Source: Lichenostomus cassidix (lineage: Eukaryota; Chordata; Aves; Passeriformes; Meliphagidae). From it: 64,000 nucleotides of DNA. The notes beneath the pieces were generated by a model. It made no database searches. It worked only from the letters and a program-made list of their open reading frames with translations, and was not told the origin of the DNA. This document shows positions 1-9,200 of the stretch, one piece after another. Every line of letters begins with the position of its first letter. Positions within the stretch are counted from its first letter, which is position 1. The position numbers were made by a program, and so were the translations under genes. The stretch lies in NCBI GenBank assembly GCA_008360975.2, contig VLJF02000839.1, positions 372,001 to 436,000 on the forward strand, read 5' to 3'.

Positions 1-451
1 ATTTCGGGAATCCCGGTCCCAATTTGGGGAAGGCTCCTCCCCCCTGAACCCCCGGGATGAGCAGAGCTGCTCCTCCTGCCCCACCCCCCAGCGTGCCAGC
101 GGCGCTCCTTGTCCCCGCGTGTCCCCGAGTGTCCCCGAGTGTCCCCAGGCAGGGACAATGCGGGATCTGTGCGCCACGAGTGGGATCGGGAATGGCGACG
201 GGAACAATGGGATCTGAGAGGGACAAGGAGCTCCATTGAGCCGCGACAGCCACGGGGGTGGGGGACAGGTGACATCGCGCTGCCACCCCGCTGCCACCGT
301 TCGGGGTCCTCTGTCCCATGGCAATTCCGTGACTCGGCTGATTTTGGGGGAAAACGTCCAGTTTTGGAGCTCCTGCCGGTGAAAAATTCCCATTTTTCCC
401 GGTCTTTCATGATTTTTCCCGTGCAGTGTCACCTGTCCCCTCTGGAATAAA
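1..451 (+). other. 3' end of an unidentified plus-strand gene (3' UTR)
   Basis: The sequence up to 451 ends in AATAAA followed by a GT-rich stretch, so it is most simply the 3' UTR of a plus-strand gene that begins outside the window. No conserved protein sequence was recognised in any frame. It converges on the minus-strand CFAP126 gene. In human, SDHC lies beside CFAP126, so SDHC is a candidate, but nothing in these bases identifies it. Confidence 0.4.
446..451 (+). terminator. polyadenylation signal AATAAA
   Basis: AATAAA is followed about 20-35 bases later by a GT-rich element (469-486), the usual arrangement of a vertebrate cleavage and polyadenylation site. The bases from 452 to about 720 hold no recognisable gene. 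Confidence 0.6.
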
Positions 452-721
452 GCAGCTCTGATCCTCCAGCCTGTCTGTCGTGTGTCCCACTCTGGGAAAA
501 ATGGGGTTTTCCTTTGGGATTTTGGGAATTGCAGCTTCCCAGAGGAGCCCCGGTGTGGAAAAACGTGGAAAAAACGAAGTTTGCAGGTCTGGGAGGAGCA
601 GGAAGTTTTGGGGTGAAACTTGGGGATTTTTAACCTTTGGAAGGAGGACACTCCCAGCTCCAACCCCATTCCTGTCCCAGCTCTGTGTGGGGAAAGATCC
701 TCCTGGCAAAATCCTGGAATT

Positions 722-838
722 TTGGGGAAAAATCTGCTCTCCAGGTTGGGGTTTTGGGGGGAAATCTGCTCTCCTTATGGGATTTTGGGGGAAAATCTGC
801 TCTCTTTATGGGATTTTGGGGGAGATTTTGGGGGAATC
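722..838. repeat. short tandem repeat, about 45-bp unit, nearly 3 copies
   Basis: The phrase AATCTGCTCTCC followed by a GGGATTTTGGGGG block recurs three times about 45 bases apart. It lies in the short space between the two convergent polyadenylation signals. Nothing else is seen between 839 and 1008. Confidence 0.6.
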
Positions 839-1008
839 CACAGTGGCAGGAGAGGAGGGTTGGGGTTTGATCCCATCCCTAATTAATTTCCCACTAATTA
901 ACAGAAATATCCCTCGGGATCAGGGATGAGGAAGAGGAGGGAACAGCTCCAAATCCTGAATCCTGAAGGATCTGAGCTCATTCCAAAAATATCCTGCATT
1001 TCCCAGCC

Positions 1009-1014
1009 TTTATT
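1009..1014 (-). terminator. CFAP126: polyadenylation signal of CFAP126
   Basis: TTTATT on the plus strand is AATAAA on the minus strand, 105 bases past the CFAP126 stop codon. This predicts a very short 3' UTR (about 1118 down to about 990). Confidence 0.65.
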
Positions 1015-1118
1015 CCCCATTTTTGGGGGGCTCAGCCCCCCCAGGGGGGTGGGAAAGGTGGGATTTGGGGGGTTGTGTCCCCAGGGAGGGGACAGGGACA
1101 GCAAGGCCACCTCAGGGC

Positions 1119-4100
1119 TCAGGAGCTGGGGGTGTCCCCAGAGCTGGGGGCATTTTGGGGTTCCTGCCCCGCGCTGTCCTCGGGGTTTGGGGGCTCAGGC
1201 TGGGTGGAGCCCCCGGTGAGACCCCCAGGGCTCTTTCCGGAAGGTTCTGTGTCCCAAGGCTGCTGGAACTGTGGGGAGCAGGGTGGGGGGAAGGGGGTGA
1301 GGGGGGAAATGGGGGGCTGGGGGGTGCAGGGACCCCATGGAAGGGTCCCCCATGGTCCCCTTAGCCCCACATCCCCCATTTCCATGTCCCCATGTCCCCC
1401 TTTATCCTCATATCTCCCATCTCTGTCCCTCATCCCCATGTCCCCCCATCCCTCTGTCCCTCAGTGCTGTCCCCATCCCATATTGCTCCATGTTCCTTAT
1501 CCCTGTCCCCCTTATTCCCATATCCCTCCCATTCCCCATCCCTAACCCCCTCATCCCCATGTCCCCCTTAGCCCCCATCCCCATTTCCCTGTGTCCCCCT
1601 TATCCCCCAGTCCCCCCATCCCCGTGTCCCCCTTATCCCTCTCCCCATCCTAATATCCCCATCCGTATCCTTTTATCCATATCCCCATCCTCCATCCCCC
1701 CCTCATCCCCATGTCCCCATGTCCCCCATCCCCATTTCCTGTGTCCCCCCATATCCCCATGTCCCCCCTTTACCCCCACATCCCCCACACCCGTCTGTCC
1801 CCATCCCATGTCCCTTTGTCCCCATATCCCCATCCCTGTCCCCTCTCCCGGGGGTTCTGTGTCACACCTCCCCCTGCCGCCCCTCCCTGAGCCCTGGGTG
1901 TGTCCCTGGGTGTCCCCTGGGTGTCCCTGGTGTATCCTGTGTGTATCCCTTGTGTACCATGGATGTCCCTGGTGTCACCTTGCCAGTGACAGAGGTCCGT
2001 GTTCTGTTTCAGGCTCAGAGCAGGGCCCAGTGTGTCCCTGGGTGTATCCTATGTGTATCCCATGTGTATCCTGTGTGTATCCCAGGGTATCACGTGTCCC
2101 CTGGTTAATCTCATGTATCCCATGGATATCCCATTGTTTCCCCAATGTCACCTTGCTGGTGACACGGATCCATGTTCCCTTGCAGGGCCTGGGGCAGTCC
2201 CCGTGTGTATCCCCCGTGTATTCTGTGTGTATCACATGTGTCCCCCAATGTATCCCATGTGTGTCCCATGGATGTCCCCAAGGTCACCTTGCTGGTGACA
2301 CAGATCCGTGAGCCTTTGCAGGTGTGGAGCAGGGCGTGGGGCAGTCCTGGGTGTATCCTGTGTGTATCCTGTGTATATACTGTGTGTATCCCAGTGTATC
2401 CCATGGATGTCCCCAGTGTCACCTTGCTGGTGACACAGATCTGTGTTCCATTGCAAGCCCTCAGCAGAGCCCGCGGCTGTCCTGTGTGTATCCCATGTGT
2501 ATCCTGTGTGTATCCTAGGTTTATCACAGTGTATCCCATGTGTCCCTGATGTCCCCAGTGTCACCTTGCCAGTGACACGGATCCTGGTCCCGTTGCAGGC
2601 TGTCAGCAGGGCCTGCGGCTGTCCTGTGTGTATCTCAGGTGTATCCTGTGTGTATCCTGGGTGTATCCTGTGTGTATCCCATGTGTCCCCAATGTCACGT
2701 TGCCGGTGACACGGATCCTGGTTACCTGGATTGCAGGCCCTCAGCAGAGCCTGAGGCTGTCCTGTATGTATCCTGTGTGTATCCCAGGTGTATCCTATGT
2801 GTATTCCATGTATCCCATGGATGTCCCTGGTGTCCCTAATGTCACCTTGCTGGTGACATGGATCCTGGTCCCGTTGCAGGCTGTCAGCAGAGCCCTAGGC
2901 TGGCTCTGTGTGTATCCTTTGTGTATCCTGTGTGTATCCTGTGTGTATTCTGTGTGTATCCCAATGTATCCCATGTGTCCCCTGGTGTATCCCATGGATG
3001 TCCCCGCTGTCCCCAGTGTCACCTTGCCGGTGACACGGATCCTGGTCCTGTTGCAGCCTGCAGCAGAGCCCGAGGCTGTCCTGTGTGTATCCTGTGTGTA
3101 TCCCATATATCCCATGGATGTCCCCGATGTCCCCAATGTGTCACCTTGCCGGTGACACGGATCCTGGTCCCATTACAGGCTGTCAGCAGGGCCCTGGGCT
3201 GTCCTGTGTGTATCCTCTGTGTATCCCGTGTGTATCCTATGTGTATCCCCTGTGTACCCCAGTGTATCCCATGATGTCCCTGGTGTCCCCAATGTCACCT
3301 TGCCGGTGACACGGATCCTGGTCCCATTACAGGCTGTCACCAGGGCCCGTGGCTGTCCCTGGATCACTCGGCTGGCAGCTCCAGGTGACCTCGAGCTCAG
3401 GTCCAGCCAGGGCGGGGGGATGTGCCGTGGCATGTCCCATGTCCCCAGAAACGTGCCCCACGGTGACACCTGGGGACAGAGCAGGGACACGGCGGGGGGT
3501 GGCACTGTCCCCCCGGAGGCGGAGCTGTCCCCAGTGTCCCCAAACCCCGCGGGGCTCACCTTGGATCGCGGCACGTGGGGCAGGAGGTGACCTCGGTCGT
3601 TGGTGATGAACAGGGTGGGGGGGCGCGGGGTGGGGAGCTGGGGGGGCAGGGGGGTCAGTGGGGGTCCTGGGTGGGGTTTGGGGGTCAGTGGGGGTCCAGG
3701 GTGGGGTTTGGGGGTCAGTGGGGGTCTGGGGTGGGGTGGGGGGTCAGTGGGGGTCCTGGGTAGGGATTGGGGGTTTCAGGATGGGGTTTGGGGGTCCCAG
3801 GGGTCTGGGATGGGGTGGAGAGATCAGTGGGGGTCCTGGGTGGGGTTTGGGGGTCAGGGAGTCTGGGATGGGGTTTGGGGGCTCTTGGAGGGGTCCAGGC
3901 AGGGATTTTGGGGTCCCAGGGGGTCAGTAGGAGTCAAGAGTTGGGATTTGAGGGATCAGTGGGGGTCCTGGGTGGGGTTTGGGGTGTCTTGGAGGGGTCC
4001 AGGCAGGGGTTTGGGGGTCCTGGATGCCCAGGGAGGGGGTTTGGGGTCCTGCAATGGGGTTTGGGGGGTGAGGGGGAGTCTGGGATGGGGTTTGGGGGTC

Positions 4101-4920
4101 CCAGGGGGTCAGTGGGGGTTCTGGGAGGGGTTTAGGGGTCCAGGCAGGGGTTTGGGGGTCCTGGATGCCCACACAAGGGGGTTTGGGGGTCCCAGGGGGG
4201 TCAGAACTGGGCTGGAGGTTCCTGGTAGCCCCGGGAGGGTCCTGCAATAGGGTTTGGGGGTCCCAGGGGGTCAGGGGGTCTGGCATGGGGTTTGGGGAGT
4301 CTTGGAGGGGTCCAGGCAGGGGTTTGGGGGTCCTGAATGCCCACAGAGAGAATCTGGGGGTCCTCCGATGGGTTTTGGGGGTCCCAGGGGTCAGTGGGGG
4401 CCCGCGATGGGCTTTGGGGGGTCCTGGGGTCCAGGCCACTTTGGGGGGTCTGGCAGTCCCGGTGAGAGCCAGGGGTCCCGGGGGATCTCAGGGCCAGAGG
4501 TCGGGGGGCTTTAGGGGGATCAAAGGCAGGCCCGGTCCCGGGGGGGTTTGGGGGTCCCGAGGGGGTTTGGGGTCCCTGCGGGAGGATTTGGGGGTCCCGG
4601 GGGGTTTGGGGTACCTGCGGGGGGGGCCGAGGCACTGTCCAGCACTGCATGCGGGGCGGGCTGAACGCATCCTCGTACTGGGGAGGGGAGCGGGGGGCTG
4701 AGAGCCGCGACCCCCCGGGACCCCTGCGACCCCCAGAACTCCCGGGACCCCCCTGTCCTGCTGCCCCCCTTTGTCCCTCTGCCCTCCCCCTCTTCCCCCC
4801 ATTTCGCACCCCCTTTCCTCCCTTCCCTTCCCCTTTCTTCCCCTATTTCCACCCCCTTTTTTCTCACTTTTTCCCCACATTTTTCCCCATTTCCCGCCGC
4901 CCCCCCACCTGCCCCGCCAT
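1119..4920 (-). CDS. CFAP126: cilia- and flagella-associated protein 126 (Flattop), 157 aa, five exons
   Basis: Exons on the minus strand: 4920-4909, 4677-4615, 3637-3560, 3469-3299, 1268-1119. All junctions are phase 0 with GT-AG introns, giving 157 residues (human about 177). Recognition rests on QYEDAFSP at the N-terminus, NDRGHLLPHVPRSK in exon 3 and PWGTFLGTWDMP plus the PGAAS segment in exon 4, all close to human Flattop. The C-terminal 50 codons are Pro/Ser/Gly-rich and probably disordered, as in the family. Flattop is a microtubule-associated protein of motile cilia involved in basal-body docking and polarity. The first exon encodes only four residues (MAGQ), and its start lies just after an RFX X-box. 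Intron 4 is a minisatellite built from copies of the exon 4 donor; the donor at 3299 was chosen because it is continuous with the conserved part of exon 4. Confidence 0.9.
1340..1860. repeat. C-rich CCCCAT/TGTCCCC simple repeat in CFAP126 intron 4
   Basis: About 500 bases of degenerate CCCCATGTCCC, CCTTATCCC and CATATCCCC units on the plus strand. The translations are low complexity and no exon signals were accepted here. Confidence 0.75.
1960..3345 (-). repeat. minisatellite made of copies of the CFAP126 exon 4 donor end
   Basis: Units of roughly 125-170 bp. Each carries, on the minus strand, a version of the last ~60 bases of CFAP126 exon 4 (coding for variants of ACNGTRIRVTGK) followed by the splice donor AAG|GTGAC, then a spacer of TGTGTATCC/CCATGGATGTCC on the plus strand. 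On the plus strand the donor block GTCACCTTGC begins near 1977, 2146, 2284, 2418, 2558, 2694, 2840, 3018, 3140 and 3294; only the last is the genuine exon end. The peptide copies stay in frame but drift (VTGK, VTSK). Confidence 0.9.
3640..4600. repeat. G-rich minisatellite in CFAP126 intron 2
   Basis: Repeated blocks of GGGGTTTGGGGGTCC, GTCAGTGGGGGTCCTGGG and TCTTGGAGGGGTCCAGGCAGG in mixed order. The G-tracts could form quadruplexes on the plus strand. No exon is supported between exon 2 and exon 3 of CFAP126. Confidence 0.85.
4745..4890. repeat. pyrimidine-rich tract in CFAP126 intron 1
   Basis: C/T-rich on the plus strand (CCCTTTCCTCCCTTCCC type). It fills most of the 231-base intron 1 of CFAP126. 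Confidence 0.6.
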
Positions 4921-4925
4921 TTTTG

Positions 4926-4938
4926 GTTGCCTGGCAAC
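4926..4938. promoter_or_regulatory. CFAP126: RFX X-box at the CFAP126 promoter
   Basis: GTTGCCTGGCAAC is a symmetrical match to the X-box bound by RFX factors, which drive ciliary genes. It lies five bases upstream of the CFAP126 ATG at 4920, so it is either in the 5' UTR or overlaps the start site. The flanks are CpG-rich with Sp1-like GGGGCGGGG boxes. Confidence 0.75.
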
Positions 4939-4990
4939 CGCCGCGAGCGCCCCCTGGCGGCCGTTACGGGCCCTGCCGGCGGGGCGGGGA

Positions 4991-4998
4991 TTACGTCA
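4991..4998. promoter_or_regulatory. CRE-like element TTACGTCA
   Basis: TTACGTCA differs at one base from the palindromic CRE. It lies about 70 bp upstream of the CFAP126 start codon in the same CpG-rich block as the X-box, consistent with a core promoter at about 4940-5050. Confidence 0.45.
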
Positions 4999-5259
4999 TC
5001 CAGCATGGCCACGCCCCCTTCCTGGCCCCGCCCCCCGCCGGGTTCCAGCGGCGGGACAGGGACCGGAGGGGACAGAGACAGTGACGGGAGGGGACACGAA
5101 GTGACAGGGACAGGAGGGGACAAGGACAAGTCCCGTGTCCCCCATCCAGCCCCGTGTCCCCTCAGCCCCATGTCACCACGGGAGGGGACAGCGGCCACCT
5201 CCAGCCGCAGCGGCTGGGGACACGGGGGTCACCTCTGGGGACACGCCGGGCATCCTTTA

Positions 5260-5530
5260 CCTGGAGTGTCCTGCTCCGATTGTCCCCCCTGTCCCCATCC
5301 CCGTCCTGTCCTGTCCCCATCCCTGTCCCCTCCTGTCCCCATCCCTGTTCCCGTCCCGCTCCTGTCCCCTCCGTCCCCATCCCTGTCCTCTGTCCCTCTC
5401 CTCTCTCCCCATCCTTGTCCCATCTGTCCCCTCCTTTGTCCCCCTTGTCCCCATGCTTGTCCCCTCCCGTGTGGCTCCTCCGGTCCCCTTTGTCCCTCTG
5501 TCCCCATCCCTGTCCCCTCTGTCCCCCCAC
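5260..5530. repeat. C-rich TGTCCCCATCCC simple repeat
   Basis: Degenerate CTGTCCCCATCCCTGTCCCCTC units between the CFAP126 promoter and the VSIG8 polyadenylation site. No gene is seen from about 5050 to 5560. Confidence 0.75.
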
Positions 5531-5562
5531 ATCACGACACTCCCGCTCTCAATTCGCTCAAT

Positions 5563-5568
5563 TTTATT
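5563..5568 (-). terminator. VSIG8: polyadenylation signal of VSIG8
   Basis: TTTATT on plus is AATAAA on minus, about 640 bases past the VSIG8 stop. It adjoins a T-rich tract (5571-5625), which is an A/purine-rich run in the transcript. The 3' UTR would be about 6206 to 5550. VSIG8 ends only about 560 bases upstream of the CFAP126 promoter, on the same strand. Confidence 0.55.
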
Positions 5569-6206
5569 CCATTTCTTTTCTTTTCTTCCTTTTCTTTTCT
5601 TTTCTTTCTTTTTTTTTTTTTCCCTTTTGTGGTTTTGTGTTTCTTTTCCTTTTGGCTTCGTTCCAAACCGCAATTCCCGGTGCCAGCGGCGCCTCGGCGC
5701 CCCAAAAAACCCAAAAAAAACCCCAATTCCGAAATGTGGGGGCGCGGGGGTGGCACCGGGGGTGGAGCCTTTTTTTGGGGCCGAGCTCGCGGTGACAGCG
5801 AGTGACAAATAAATACCGCGGCGGGACAGGGCGAGGGGTCGGGAAGGGCTCTGGGAATAGTGGGGGAACTGGGAATTTGGGGGAATTGGGAACTGGGAAT
5901 TTGGGGGAAATCGCGAATGGGGGGAATTGGGAACTGGGAGGGGAGGGGGAGGCGTAAAAAACGGGGGCCAAACCCCAAAATAAAGCAAAACGAGGTGACA
6001 AAACGAGGTGACAGCGGACCGGGGGTGGCGGGGAGGGTCCGGGCTGGCGATTTTGTGGGGTTTTGCGGGATTTTGTAGGATTTTTATGGGATTTCGAGGG
6101 ATTTTTATGGGGTTTCGGGGGTCGGGAGCCTCTCCTGCCGTCAGTCGTGCGGGCGGCCGCTCGCTGTCCCCGGTTGTCGCCGTGCCCGGGGGGTGGCGCC
6201 GCGGTG

Positions 6207-9200
6207 TCACAGCGCGGGACAGGTGACCTGGTGGCGCATGCCCTCGTTGCAGAGCAGCGCAGCCGCGCGCTCGTCGCTGTCGCCGTGCTGGCACTGCATG
6301 TAGCTGATGCCGTGCGGGGAGTACGAGTGGTGAGCGCAGGCGGTGCACGGCCGGGGCATGGTGCCACCCGTGCTGCTCCTGCGGGCACAGCGACACCCGG
6401 GGACACCCCGGGGACAGCCGGTCAGGGCGGCTGGGGGGGCGGCTGGGGGCGCGGTGGCACCCGGTGGCACCCGGTGGCACTCGGGGCACCCCGCGGGTTT
6501 TGTCAGTGCTCGGTGGCAGGGCTTGGTGACCTCTGGCAGCCACCTGGGGCTGGTGGCACTCATTGGCACCCCTTGGTGTCCCTCAGTGCCCAGTGCCACC
6601 CACCCGTGCCTGGTGACACCATTGGCACCCCTCGGTGTCCCTCTGGGACTCACCTGTACCTGGTGCCACCCATTGGCACCCCATGGTCACCATCAGTGCC
6701 CTGTGCCACCCACCTGTGCCTGGTGGCACCCATCAGTGTCTCTCTGTCACCCAGTGCCACCCACCACTACCCATTAGTCCCCAGCAGTGCCTGGTGGCAC
6801 CCAGAGGTGACCACAGTGGCCCTGGCAGTGCCCAGTGGTGTCCAGTGTCACCCACGGGTGCCCGTTTGTCCCCACAGTGCCCAGTTGTGCCCAGCGGTGA
6901 CCACTGCACCCAGGGGTGCCCAGTGGAGCCTCTGGCTGCCCATTTGCCCCCAGCAGTGGCCCTGACTGGTGCCCTTTGGAGCCCAGTGGTGACCATCAGT
7001 GCCCAGCGGTGCCCAGTGACACTCATTGGTGCCCAGTACAGCCCAGTAGAGCCCGGTCCAGCCCAGTGCCACCCAGTGTCACCCAGTGCCACCGCGGTGC
7101 CCACCTGCAGTTGCTGCAGACACGCTGGCACTCCTTGCACTGGTAGCAAGTGACCAGTGCCCAGTGACACTCACTGGTGACCAGTACAGCCCAGTACAGC
7201 CCGGTGTCACCCAGTGCCACCCCCCGGTGTCACCCGGTGCCCACCTGCAGCTGCGCTGGCAGTCTTGGCACTGGTAGCGGGTGATCAGTGCCCAGTGTCA
7301 CTCACTGGTGCCCCGTAGGACCCAGTACAGCCCAGTTCAGCCCGGTACAGCCCAGTACAGCCCGGTACAGCCCAGTTCAGCCCAGTGCCACCCAGTGCCA
7401 CCCAGTGCCACCCCGCGGTGTCCCCCGTGCCCACCTGCAGTCGCTGCAGGCGCGCTGGCACTCCTTGCGCTGGTAGCGAGCGATCAGAGCCCAGATGAGC
7501 AGCCCCAGCAGGCTGAGCAGCAGCAGCGAGCCCAGGATGGAGCCCACGATGATGCCAGCCTGGCGCCCGCCTGCCGCCGGGACACACCCTGTCACCGCCG
7601 GGAGGGGATGGCACTGCGGGTGGCTCCGGGGACAGCCCCAGAGCCAGCCGCGGTGCCGCTTAGGGGCACCCTGGGGACAGCCAGAGCCAGCCCTGGTGCC
7701 ACCCTGCAACCCACAGACACCCCGGGGACACCCAGAGACACCCTGGTGCCACCCTGACACCCAGAGACACCCCCAGTGCCACCCTGACACCCACAGACAC
7801 CCCCAGTGCCACCCAGAGCCAGCCCTGGTGCCACCCTGACACCCAGAGACACCCCGGGGACACCCAGAGCCAGCCCTGGTGCCACTCTGACACCTAGAGA
7901 CACCCTGGGGACACCCAGACCCTGCCCTGGTGCCACCCTGACACCCAGAGCCACCCCCAGTGCCACCCTGACATCCAGAGACACCCCCAGTGCCACCCCG
8001 AGCCGTCCTCAGTGCCACCCCCAGGGCACCCCGGCACCTGGGACACCCATGGTGCCACCCAGAGTCAGCCCTGGTGCCACCCTGGAACCCAGAGACATTC
8101 TGGTGTCACACAGAGCCACCCCCAGTGCCACTCTTGTGCCCAGAGCCAGCCCTGGTGCCACCCAGAGCCATCGCCAGTGCCACCCCCGGGGCATCCCAGC
8201 ACCCGGGACACCTCTGGTGTCACCCAGAGCCAGCCTGGTGCCCCTGCAATGTCACTCACGGGGCCCGGGGCTCAGGATGAGCTGGCACACCCCATGTATC
8301 CCCAATGTCCCCAATGTCCCCAGTGTCCCCAGTGTCCCCAGTGTCACTCACGGGGCCCGGGGCTGAGGTTCAGCTGGCACACCCCCCAGTGTCCCCAGTG
8401 TCCCCAATGTCCCCAGTGTCACTCACGGGGCCCGGGGCTCAGGTTCAGCTGGCACACCGAGTAGCCCACGCGGTTGGTCACTCGGCACTGGTAGGTGCCA
8501 GCGTGGGCTCTGGTCAGACTGCGGATCAGGAGGTCACCCGGAGCTCGGCCTGCGGGGGACAGGTGGCACTGTCACCTCGGGGCGCCTGGGACCCTCGGAC
8601 AGGTGTGTGGGGACACAGCGACACTGGGACACAGTGGGACATAGGGACACAGGGACACACAGGGACACAGCGACACAGGGACACACTGGGACACATAGGG
8701 ACAATGACACACAGGGACACAGAGACACACTGTGACAGTGACACACAGGGACCTCAGAGCACAGGGACACATGGGGACACAGGGTCACATGGACACAGGG
8801 ACAGGGACACACAGGGACATAGACACACAAGACACAGGAACCCATGGGGACACACTGGGACAGTGACAAAGAGGGACATGTGGACACGGGGACAGGGACA
8901 CACAGGGACACACAGGGACATGGACACATGGGGACAGGGGTAGACGGACACAGGGACAGGGACACACAGGGACACATGGGGACACAGGGACATGGACACA
9001 AAGTGACATAGACACAGGAACACGGGGACAGACATGGACACAGGGACACGCTGACACATGGACAAGGACATACAGGGACATGGACACATGGGGACAGGGA
9101 CACGCGGTGACACGGGAGCACAGGGACACGGGTGACAGGGACATGGACACACATGGATGTGGACACACACGGACATGGGACATCCATGAACACGGGAGAT

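Noticed and set aside
7095..7290. Extra VSIG8 exons encoding Cys-rich peptides
   Set aside because: They have a donor like exon 6 but no acceptor, and are better explained as tandem copies of the exon 6 end.
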